Both the position numbers and the translations under genes were made by a program. A stretch of 64,000 nt of DNA from assembly GCA_021234155.1 (NCBI GenBank), contig JAJEKV010000091.1, positions 2,423,501 through 2,487,500 on the forward strand, written 5' to 3'. The DNA comes from Isoetes taiwanensis. Taxonomy: Eukaryota; Streptophyta; Lycopodiopsida; Isoetales; Isoetaceae. Under the pieces are notes generated by a model that was given only the letters and a program-made list of their open reading frames with translations, did no database searches and was not told where the DNA came from. Shown here piece by piece: positions 57,801-64,000 of the stretch (the stretch's first letter is position 1; each line of letters starts with the position of its first letter).

Positions 57801-59771
57801 CATGTTCCGGCAAAACTTTCTTGATGCTGCCCTTGTTACTCTCCAGGTTGGTTAATTTGCTAAGTTCTGTTCATGAATGAGTTTAGATTTGGCTAATGGA
57901 GCTTCTCATGTATCATACACCCTGGTGTTCCTAATTGACAAGGTCAAAGAGATTATCTTATTGGTATTTATAGGGGGGCAAGTGTGATGAATGAGACATT
58001 GTATCTCACTGATCCTTATCATGTAAGCAGAGTTATCAGCTAACATGAAGGATGTGAATGCTAAGATATATGACAGCATTACAGTTTGAAGCAGCAGAAG
58101 AGAGGGTATCATTGTCAGTCCAGTAGATGGGCCTGTTGCCATTATTATCCATTGCTTGGACAGTTTCTCATGCTGAAAGATTTGTGCACCTAGCATGTGC
58201 TTTTAGTTACCTGTAAATCACAAGTGGCTTAAGAGCTTTTGGTAATCATATATATGAGGATGATCCATCAGGAATAAGTTGTCCATACTAGGATAATGAC
58301 CTTTGATTGCCCATATATCATGTTACATTTGCTTTAAAATTTTGTATTGATGAATGAGTTTTGAATATCGAGCCCCAATTCGTTTCAAGTGAGAGCTCTG
58401 ATGGAAAGATACAAAATTCTAGATGAGTATAATTGTTAGTTCTTCCTTTGAGGGTCTCCGAAAGAGTAAAACGGAGTTCTAAAGAGTCCAAAAGGAACAA
58501 AAGTACTGTGCTCCAGCTGTTAGAGAAGATCCCGAATTCTTTCGGTTTCAGTGGTCTGATTTTATTTTCATTTAGCACCTTAATTACGTGTTCGTAGGCA
58601 GCATAAGACTTGCTCCTAGTTTTGTTTGTGGATCACATTTATTAGACGTTAAAATAAAGAAATCATCCTTCTTTCTTCTTGCTTCCTTTGTTCCTTTCTA
58701 TAATCTAAAGACTTTAATGAATCAGTTACAATCATGAAAGGCTGCATCCTATTTGTGTACCATTTTATGAATGCAAAAGCGATGTCCAAAATTTATCACC
58801 TGAGGTAGTAATCTGTCTGTAAAAGGTTTTTTCACATTGCAATCAACTAATTACAGGATGTGATTGTCAGTGTTCGCATGCGCGCATGCTTATTGTTACC
58901 CCTGCTAAAGGCATCCATTAAGCTTCCAGATGATGTAGCAGCTCTTGAGAGGATTAATTTTTATGCAACACAAAGGCTCAACGATAATGACCGTCAGGTA
59001 GCAGCTGCAGCACGCAGTATCGCAGACTCCCTTAAACATGCTGTTGTCCGCTGCACAGGCCTTGAAACTGGACTAGAAGCCTTTTCTTCACAGGTTAAAG
59101 GGGAGCATTTTACATTATCTGTGTTTTTTCTGCTATAGAAGACTCATGTTCCATTTCTGGATCACAGGCAGAGTTTGAAGCACTTGACAAGCAACGGGAA
59201 GAGGAGGAATGGAATATGTTAAGTAAAGAGGAGCAGGTACAAGGACATGCTACATGCCTTTCTTTGCATATAAAAATAGGCTCAAATGCATACAATAATA
59301 AGCTCGTAGATCAGATCAGCAGCTAAGAAACCACCTTTATTTTAGTCATGTTAATGCTAAATCAAATGGGCATTTGAAGACTAATATATGAGAGTCAATG
59401 AATGGAAAAGCTTGATAACAGTGTTTCTCAAAATTGATTATTTAGGATACCTGTATACTACATGATACCGAATTCCTCCTTTTCAGGATGAAAAGAAAAA
59501 GCTGGATGAGGCTTTACAGAAATTCAAGGTGGATGCAAGCAAGAGGGCTCCTGGTTCCACAGCTTCAACTTATGGGTTGAAAAGCGGTATAACTTCAGCT
59601 GACAAGAATGTCCAATGTGCGCAGGCGAAGGCAGGCATGACTAATAAGGTTAAAGTTGTTGGGCAAGGGTGGGGTTCAACTCCGGCACAAGACAATGCAT
59701 GGGGTGACGCCTCTTCCTCTCAAAAATCCCAACTAAAGCCAAAAACCACTTTCGGTCCAAAACGATTATAA
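36608..59771 (+). CDS. Protein phosphatase 4 regulatory subunit 4-like HEAT-repeat protein
   Basis: A 19-exon gene, about 776 codons, every junction GT-AG and in phase. PPP4R4 is a HEAT-repeat scaffold that binds the PP4 catalytic subunit. Matching blocks to the animal protein, in order: LTKEDIESLIVDENLYELDR; AAGEAFLTIMHDGS; DSEVRICMCQQLDRLGRAVG; RTIIPELYELLKDEEVLVRR; LTSDQIYEHFVPICFRYMID; GQSYWSRLVFIEFCESML; VRMRACLLLPLLKASIKLPD; a charged coiled coil EFEALDKQREEEEWNMLSKE; and a Gly/Ser/Lys-rich tail. Start: ATG 36608 (a second in-frame ATG at 36617). Stop TAA 59769-59771. Exons: 36608-36661, 36874-36981, 37574-37696, 38198-38254, 38335-38451, 38651-38815, 38893-38973, 39077-39219, 39345-39414, 39498-39587, 39669-39809, 49622-49766, 55590-55735, 55813-55931, 56428-56547, 57786-57846, 58857-59093, 59168-59236, 59487-59771. 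It appears functional. The family call is from memory of the human sequence. Confidence 0.8.
40340..40420 (-). promoter_or_regulatory. Polypurine tract, present twice
   Basis: On the minus strand AGGGGGGATGTTAGT occurs at the LTR junction (about 40345-40360) and again about 50 bp upstream (about 40402-40418). The upstream copy looks like a duplicated tract plus the first bases of an LTR. Confidence 0.7.
40340..42043 (-). CDS. Gag-like protein (UBN2/copia-type N-terminus) with a long acidic extension
   Basis: 567 codons from ATG 42043 (or the ATG at 42028) to a TGA inside the 3' LTR. Residues about 10-115 resemble the copia gag/UBN2 region: FEFLAHENYSSWKIFMHKLL, then AIDKEIHPWVLDEFSSSKEL and WDSLQFKFE. 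The remaining 450 residues are acidic and His/Ser-rich (for example DVHQEDIPDTFPHDDYKIVE) with no CCHC knuckle. The last 60 are hydrophobic and probably derive from read-through of the untranslated end and the purine tract, so the true stop in the parent may be earlier. No nonsense codon or frameshift interrupts it, consistent with the young age of the element. Confidence 0.75.
   Translation of the reverse strand: MLGGSMDFYVQMPSAYDWASFEFLAHENYSSWKIFMHKLLYSYGQEHLDIVLGKHTRLDAEDKEKFDAVDEIALSTIRLAIDKEIHPWVLDEFSSSKELWDSLQFKFEIDAVMATMIADTDVHQEDIPDTFPHDDYKIVENLGEVQAARIKHEHTMSNEDNVHDISPSSMIQTSFDIADYAVTAMFLESSPLYIAHVPALQGALIQDICNEIEDKHMVVSCEWSADFSEQDILSDLIMDTAADVPLGYIRAACFENDHKFTLQSASDALTSSYMETVAPTDLEQDQDVIVKSEQDDLHVACLHEHRAEIFEHQVYTADFKDELVLQLPSMDIYEQNAGFSSIITKVSKHEVDFPLYIHLHIPFACTHDGKVEDHSNLDDCLGYISYLGIGGFTNRLKVNYRCLHMRNQILITLDIYDHTSLSTESLPEQFGVDQSESSDNNSLDLYDTDMIGRLSDVICEFYHSTESDFLRKVYALQKIYIVDMGYQSRAGSYISSMNVYITKTREWYRGRKIWFKTKFQWHPWLLMWLTLLYMLKFRTCNISGGMLVLGFIVFFFSAMHVIGGMLV
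43090..44420 (+). mobile_element. LINE C-terminal fragments (two copies) in an intron
   Basis: Near 43100-43190: EERKCPMCYLNMAESKEHFN. Near 44120-44225: HLSREDKKCTLYHLDMVEFE then KRFIFTCPVYY. Both resemble the Cys/His knuckle at the C-terminus of plant LINE reverse transcriptases (C..C, then a 'VE.EEHF...CP.Y' phrase). Upstream of the second is IRFSMGQFKVSYHQLEIELG, also typical of that region. Frames are broken. An intact-looking 69-codon frame at 43357-43566 between them is unassigned. Confidence 0.5.
44700..45500. other. Intronic sequence without recognisable feature
   Basis: AT-rich intron sequence of the PPP4R4-like gene. No ORF resembles a known family. Confidence 0.4.
45500..46210 (-). 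mobile_element. LINE 3' fragment
   Basis: Minus-strand frame reads LRGAESEEHFIFLSPAYCEI followed by LPDQKCLALYICELTNSREM, a LINE C-terminal knuckle phrase and following helix. A second related copy of this DNA lies at 53.7-54.1 kb, including the shared CTGCCACATACATGTGTTCT block (about 46047 and 54016). Confidence 0.5.
47047..47870 (+). mobile_element. Possible copia 5' end (short LTR, primer site, gag start)
   Basis: A segment starting TGTCATACTC and ending CATCTCA (47047-47199) is followed by TGGTACCAAATC, a weak primer-site match. At 47667 an ATG opens MATGATPWKYFTYPVLDIDN then YFTWLDAFETKLNLRD before a stop, in the style of a copia gag. LTR size resembles the young element at 40.2 kb. 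There is no second LTR to confirm it. Confidence 0.3.
48000..49370 (-). pseudogene. Ty1/copia reverse transcriptase-RNase H remnant
   Basis: On the minus strand: MEQPQGFIQHAKEQLVCKLR, KSLYGLKQAPGCWHDKLNTF, ILILYVDD (active site), then with many stops FYTDADHAGND and STLDLQYCPTEHQLADGMTK of copia RNase H. Stops and frameshifts throughout make it a dead fragment in the 9.8-kb intron of the PPP4R4-like gene. No LTRs recognised. Confidence 0.8.
49622..49766 (+). CDS. PPP4R4-like gene, isolated middle exon
   Basis: Reads VSKMLGKERSATYLKDPFIL, then LLKDPSRDVQSALLPILQHV, to ...LKQ plus one base. It follows a TCCAG acceptor and ends before GTGGCA. It lies 9.8 kb after the previous exon and 5.8 kb before the next, between retroelement remnants. 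Its 145 nt carry the reading phase exactly from the 39809 exon to the 55590 exon, which is the main support for it. Confidence 0.75.
49950..50760 (-). repeat. Diverged 3' region of a LINE-like repeat
   Basis: Shares ordered blocks with 53.38-53.70 kb: a GGAAGGAAGG run (50157 and 53454), a GGAGCATCCCC-TAGGTTG-AGGTG block, and TTATGT-CAC-CCCTTAGAGGG followed by TGAAAAATG/TGGAAAATG and TGATG. Read on the minus strand these end in a TTCC simple tail like the LINE at 9.2 kb. Confidence 0.5.
50780..53290. other. Intronic sequence with scattered repeat scraps
   Basis: Part of the 5.8-kb intron of the PPP4R4-like gene. Near 52430-52490 it shares ATGGAGTTGTCTAGCCCTTT with 53.74 kb (LINE-like repeat). 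A short tandem repeat with GCAGATACCATCTTGTATTC occurs at 52758-52807. Nothing coding. Confidence 0.4.
53330..54110 (-). mobile_element. LINE 3' fragment, second copy
   Basis: Minus-strand reading around 53.83-53.95 kb gives AESKEHFILCSAFIK, parallel to the phrase at 45.7 kb. The downstream (leftward) part carries the same 3' blocks as 49.95-50.76 kb and a GGAA/TTCC run at 53454-53474. Confidence 0.5.
55590..59771 (+). CDS. PPP4R4-like gene, 3' block of seven exons
   Basis: Exons of 146, 119, 120, 61, 237, 69 and 285 nt, all in phase. They encode the last HEAT helices, a Glu/Lys-rich coiled coil and a low-complexity tail with GQGWGSTPAQDNAWGDAS, i.e. two Trp next to Gly. The largest exon (58857-59093) is the best conserved block. 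A 19-20-bp tandem duplication starts at the stop codon (about 59762-59800), giving a second TAA-containing copy directly downstream. Confidence 0.8.
56700..56830 (+). repeat. Short LINE-knuckle fragment
   Basis: AACATCTTAGTCGGGAGGAT and following bases match 44.13 kb and read HLSREDRKYALCNLNMVELE. A small scrap of the same LINE family inside an intron. Confidence 0.45.
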
Positions 59772-60193
59772 CCCATGTTTAACGATTATAACCCATGTTT
59801 TGAGGGGATTGAAGAGCTGTGTCCACAGTGCCCAATTGTTGTATAGTTCTATTTTTCTATTTGATATTCCCATTTCTTTTTCTTTGAATATTCAATATAA
59901 GAAAATTATTATCTTCAAAGTTGGAATAATTTCTCAATTGTCTAAGACGTATAGTTTTAGGGTTGCTGTTTAGGGTTTTTCTTCTCCAAAGCTTATGTTA
60001 TAAACCTCCAATGTTTGAGTTTCGTATTGCTCGAGGAGCTTCTCGCGATGGTGTGGACTATAATTTCTGGGACGTATTGTATCCAAAACCATATATTTTG
60101 CCATGTTTGAATCCAATTCCAGAAAATGGTTCAGCCAGGGGCAGGTGAAGATATATGTCGAGGTTTCAATTGCCCCACATTCCAAAGGATAAT
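59772..60193. other. 3' flank of the PPP4R4-like gene
   Basis: Holds the tandem copy of the stop-codon region, then T-rich sequence and TATTCAATATAAG (near 59888), a plausible polyadenylation region. No further gene. Confidence 0.45.
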
Positions 60194-60331
60194 TCAGAGA
60201 CCTCTTTGTATTTAGCAAGATACTAATTGGTCTTGAGCCTCTTGTTGAGTATTGACCACCCGTCAGAGACCTCTTTGTATTTAGCAAGATACTAATTGGT
60301 CTTGAGCCTCTTGTTGAGTATTGACCACCCG
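60194..60331. repeat. Exact 69-bp tandem duplication
   Basis: Unit 60194-60262, starting TCAGAGACCTCTTTG and ending GACCACCCG, is repeated without visible change at 60263-60331. Because 69 is divisible by three, it also duplicates 23 codons in a 127-codon antisense frame, which I do not regard as a gene. Confidence 0.9.
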
Positions 60332-60399
60332 AACACTGCAGGGCTTCTTTCACGAATAGTTTAAAATGTCGCGAGTGAAGATCATATCCCGCATCGAGC

Positions 60400-60485
60400 G
60401 GAATTACCGTTTTCCCTGTGAACCGCTGAAAGCATCTAAGCGGGAAATCCTTCTCTATACGAGTTCTCAGACGAGGTGGAAAAAC
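60400..60485 (+). other. Possible organellar large-subunit rRNA scrap
   Basis: GAACCGCTGAAAGCATCTAA followed by GCGGGAAA and GAGTTCTC resembles the 3' region of bacterial-type 23S or plant mitochondrial 26S rRNA. About 70-80 bp only, so it would be a nuclear copy of organelle DNA and not a gene. Confidence 0.4.
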
Positions 60486-60889
60486 ATCACTTCGATTTAG
60501 AGGTCATAATATTTTCTATTTTGGTGTGTTTTTGATGGATTTTTTTTTTGGCATGGTTAGAAAGAAGGAAGCTATCTTATGTTTTTTTTTGGAGCGAGAC
60601 TAGGGCATGGATAAGATGTGACGCTGCTTTCTATTTGCAGCCTGGGTTTTGGCTTCAAGAGATGCCTATGGCACGGTTCAGTCTAGTTTGTTCCCTTTTG
60701 TTTTGGCTCAGATGACTTTCATTAGGTTGTCCAGGAAGCTCTGTTGCCTATTTGCCTTGCTATTACAACCTAGAAATTATCAAATTGGGGCACCTAGGCA
60801 CAAATCGGGTCTCAGAAGCATCAAAGTAGACCTCTAAAGAACTCTGTTTTGCTCATGGGTCTCTAAATTCGAGTGGCAAACCCCAAATC

Positions 60890-61130
60890 CGACCTGGTAA
60901 TAGCCAAATTGAGTCGCCCTTAGCTGGCTTGCTGCTTAGAATCATATGCAGACCATTTTCGCTGTCTCCAACCATCTACATGGGCAGTTTTGATTCTTTG
61001 AACTTTTCTTTGCTTGATTTCTCTTTAAATCCGCCTGATAATAGCCAAATCGGGTCGGTTTTAGCTTGGTCGCTGCCTACAATCACATGCAAACCATTTT
61101 CGTGTTTCCAAACAGTTGCACAACCAATTT
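60890..61130. repeat. Diverged tandem duplication (about 140-bp period)
   Basis: Two copies of a segment with TAATAGCCAAAT, TTAGCTTGG/TTAGCTGGC, ATC-CATGCA-ACCATTTTCG start near 60895 and 61035. No coding sense. Confidence 0.6.
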
Positions 61131-61149
61131 CGGTTCAGGGAATTATGTA

Positions 61150-62985
61150 GCAGAGGAGTTGATTTTGGGTAAACAATCTGAGCCATTGAAGTTAGATGGG
61201 CAATCTTAGCCATCTATTAGAGAAGCTCAACCACTGGCATGAGAGTGTAAGAGTCTTCAATGATTCGAACCAAAGTGGGAAGATAAAAAGCTTTCTTCCT
61301 TCTGAGATGCACCGAAAACCTGCTGAACATCTGGTTTAATTTGATCATGAGTTTGCCCTACAAGTAAGAATCCGAGCTTTATTTTTCTGAAGATCTCTAG
61401 CTCCAAATATTTGGTATCACTTTCTTTATCGTTAATATTTTTATTAGCAATTTGGGACCCTTAGATTATGGAATATTTCATGGAATCTTTCACATCCAAG
61501 GTCGGCCTATTTCCTTAAAAACTCTTGCACAAACTACAAGAATGGCAATGTAAGCCAATGATTTAAGCCCTCAAAACCATTGTCCAAGCAACCAAACAGA
61601 GCTACTCTTTTAATTATGGAAACGGTGCCATAATTGGGATGGTGGATACGGGTAGCTTCAAAGACACTGAATTCGGCCCAATTCTGAAGAAGTGGAAAGG
61701 GATCTGAGGGGAAGGAGATGGGTTTAATTCCTCACAAGATGGGTTTAAATCCTCACATTGTAACAAGATGCTGATAACACAATGTATTTCTAGGAGGCGC
61801 AAAACGAAAGGGCGTTGAATTGGAGCCGAGACTATAAATCGTCAGGGATATCTGGCCACGGCAGCCACACGGCTCCAACTGTAGTAGGATTTTGTTTCAA
61901 ATGCAAGCTACTTTGGATGTGCCACAGGGGGATGGCCCTAAAAGCCAGAGTTGCTTCTTATAAGGTATGATGGAAAGATGGGGGCCTTTCAATGTTTGAT
62001 GTTGTTGCATACTTCGATCAAGCCATTGCAATCCTGCTCCAATCAACATGAAATGAAACTAGAGAGAAGGAATCATGTTGCAAGCCCGCATCATTCTATT
62101 TGCAGACAATTGCAAAACAGGCATCAAAGAAATCCTCCAAAATAGAAACAATACTAATAAACCAAACAAGTTGTTCAAATGGCCTAAAATATACCATTTT
62201 TTATACAATACTTTCCCAACCATTGCGAGAATTGTGCAAATTTTATAAGGTTGTGAGATATTTTTATATGTTTGGTAATTTGAAATTAGAGTTTTTTAGC
62301 ATAGCAAGTGCTTAACATTTGGATTTGAGCAATGGTCTACTTAACATCTGGATTTGAGTTGGAACTTGGTGTTGTGACTAGGTAGATGCATGATCAATTT
62401 TAGGTTTTTTGCATTTGTGTTGGCACTTTGTGGTGGTGCTCGAATTGGTGACCAAGGTTGAACTGGCCACTATTCTTATTCTTGTTTTATGTTTTCAGGT
62501 CTCTTGTAATCATTCATCGGACTTAAAGGTTTGGCTTTGTTGCACCTATTCTTATTTGGCCTAATTTTCTGCCAAAAACAGTGTTTCGTATAAATTACCT
62601 TATGCATGGGGAATCAATGAACTCTGAAGTAGAGGCACAAGGGTCCCTTGACTTGAGGTATACACCTCTTATTGATTATGATTTTCATAACTTTAAGAGG
62701 ACAATAAGAATGGAGAATCCTACAACAGTTCATAAAAGAAGGCTCGAACATAGGGGTTTACTACTATGGGATTTGTTGGCTCGTATCATTATGACGTGGT
62801 TCGATTGAAACTGATCAAATATTGAAGTTGATATGAATATGTAGCAAAATAACAGGGGGTTCCAGAGGGATTTGATATGGATGTAAAAGTAACAATTCCG
62901 AAAACCATAGACTATATATCTCTAAAACAATGGAATAGGTTGTTATAAAAAAAACATAGATTAAAGATAAAAAATAATCACATTA
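61150..62985. other. Non-coding stretch
   Basis: No supported gene. A short direct duplication (GATGGGTTTAA-TCCTCACA) lies at about 61718-61758. A 75-codon frame at 62581-62808 (MFRINYLMHGESMNSEVEAQ) is unassigned. Confidence 0.4.
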
Positions 62986-62991
62986 GCTCAC

Positions 62992-63062
62992 TGGGTACAT
63001 TGGTTAAAGTAGTCTTATTAGGACATTGAGTTATTTTGGTAGACGTTCGAACCCCCGTATTT
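62992..63062 (+). mobile_element. tRNA-like SINE head (A and B boxes)
   Basis: TAGCTCACTGGGTA fits an RNA polymerase III A box, and GTTCGAACCCCC about 55 bp later fits a B box. The region does not fold into a proper cloverleaf by eye, so a tRNA-derived SINE head is likelier than a tRNA gene. Confidence 0.4.
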
Positions 63063-63089
63063 CATATTCTAAAATCTTAGGCAAAGCCG

Positions 63090-63439
63090 TGATAGAACTA
63101 GTGCAAAACCAGCACAAACCCTGCAAGATCGACTCAAGAGATAGAATAGAAGAACAAGAATAACTCTATTGAGAAAAGCAATAGGAAATACAATCTCTAC
63201 GACTGAGCATTGCATAGTACATAACGTACAATCAATATATACAACTGGTGAGACAGAGAATAGTAGTCCACCGTTTAACCACCCACCACTAATTACGGCA
63301 CTGATTTAGGGTCGGTGCTCAGTGCTGACAAAGTGCTGCCTTCTGTACATTTCAGCACCTTCTCAGCACCTGTGTGCTAAGTGTTGAACCACTGCTGTTT
63401 CAACACATTATGCTTAGTCAACATATTTATATTCCAACA
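63090..63439 (-). repeat. 3' LTR of a copia element
   Basis: Minus strand starts TGTTGGAATATAAATATG and ends GTTCTATCA. It is preceded by the purine tract AAGGGAGAG (63449-63440 read in reverse). The 350-bp size and the CTATCA end fit copia LTRs. Only the 3' LTR is in the window. Confidence 0.7.
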
Positions 63440-63475
63440 CTCTCCCTTAAATGTTGCTGACTAAGCAGAAGAAAA

Positions 63476-64000
63476 TCAGCTGAAACTAAGGTAATCCTTC
63501 TCTCCCTTCAGCTGCAATTTCTTCATGCCCAAGCTCTCCTTCACATTGACAAACTTAGATCCAACTAATGGTTTGGTAAAGCCATCAGCAAACTGATCCT
63601 GTGAGGAGCAATGAACAAGTTGAGAAGATCCCATTTGGATCTGCTCATGGACAAAACACAAATGGGTGTCAAGGTGTTTTGTCTTTGGATGGTACTTAGC
63701 ATCCTTGGCAAGATGGATGGTACTTGTGTTGTCGCACAATATAACAGCCGAGGATGGAGGTACCTGCAGATCTGTCCACAAATGTTTAAGCCACAACAAT
63801 TCCTGCATCCCAACACTGAGTGCTTTGAATTCTGCCTCTGTGGTGCTGATTGACATTGTAGACTGTCTTTTAGACAACCATGTTAGCACGTTAGGCCCTA
63901 TGAACGTGACCATCCCTGTTGTGGACCTCCTACTATCATGACAGTTAGCATGATCTGCATCAACAAAGACTTTCAGCTGGAAATCAGAGGACCTCTGATA
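63476..64000 (-). CDS. Ty1/copia polyprotein, RNase H end (partial)
   Basis: The C-terminal part of a copia Pol, open from the window edge to its stop: FVDADHANCHDSRRSTTG, WLSKRQSTMSISTTEAEFKA, VILCDNTSTIHLAKD, HPKTKHLDTHLCFVHEQI and QFADGFTKPL. The RNase H acidic residues (DAD, the E of TTEAE, CDN) are kept. No stop interrupts the 174 codons visible, so the element may be fairly young. The rest lies beyond 64000. Confidence 0.9.
   Translation of the reverse strand, partial: YQRSSDFQLKVFVDADHANCHDSRRSTTGMVTFIGPNVLTWLSKRQSTMSISTTEAEFKALSVGMQELLWLKHLWTDLQVPPSSAVILCDNTSTIHLAKDAKYHPKTKHLDTHLCFVHEQIQMGSSQLVHCSSQDQFADGFTKPLVGSKFVNVKESLGMKKLQLKGEKDYLSFS

Noticed and set aside
59970-60353. 127-codon antisense ORF with a repeated 23-residue block
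   Set aside because: The repeat is just the 69-bp DNA duplication; no family resemblance and no promoter or splice context.
62992-63062. Functional tRNA gene
   Set aside because: A and B boxes are present but acceptor and anticodon stems do not pair by eye.

Overview
This is a stretch of nuclear DNA from a land plant with a repeat-rich genome. The evidence is genes with many short exons and GT-AG introns up to 9.8 kb, plant-type Ty3/gypsy chromovirus, Ty1/copia, LINE and TRIM elements, tRNA-iMet primer sites, and a relic of the plant BIO1 biotin-pathway gene. Gene density is low and most DNA is mobile-element debris. I cannot tell whether it is a fern, lycophyte, bryophyte or gymnosperm.

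Layout. 0.9-2.0 kb (-): the first two exons of an unrecognised gene that runs off the left edge. 2.8-6.3 kb: microsatellites and minisatellites. 6.5-9.2 kb: a degenerate LINE. 11.7-12.3 kb: GC-rich tandem repeats and a perfect 18-bp hairpin. 13.04-17.69 kb: a probable DNA transposon with a broken transposase (+) facing genes on the - strand, one of them an FCP1/HAD-like domain. 18.3-21.8 kb: a BIO1 (diaminopelargonate aminotransferase) pseudogene containing a foldback element. 22.7-23.4 kb: a PPR pseudogene. 24.0-36.0 kb: a MEIOB-like (OB-fold, ssDNA-binding) pseudogene hit twice by retroelements, first by a tandem TRIM array (24080-25534, TSD TTAAA) and then by a 9.6-kb chromovirus (25747-35339, TSD AGTTC).

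The chromovirus is the most striking item. Its gag, protease and the N-terminal part of its reverse transcriptase are missing. In their place is a roughly 3-kb cassette with two promoter-like/ORF units. The first unit encodes a 426-codon fusion whose last 99 residues are a histone H3 fold, aligned without gaps to H3 residues 37-135. The second encodes an unrecognised protein with acidic tracts. The same element keeps an integrase ending in a chromodomain, a module class that reads H3 tails. This copy has premature stops, so it is a fossil of the arrangement.

36.6-59.8 kb (+): one apparently intact gene of 19 exons and about 776 codons. It is recognised as a PPP4R4-like HEAT-repeat regulatory subunit of protein phosphatase 4, and every exon joins in phase. 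Its introns hold a young non-autonomous LTR element (40179-42980) with two identical 172-bp LTRs and a 567-codon gag-like ORF, several LINE 3' fragments, and copia remnants. 60-63 kb: short tandem duplications, a possible organellar rRNA scrap and a tRNA-like SINE head. 63.09-64.0 kb (-): the 3' LTR and RNase H end of another copia element, cut by the window edge.
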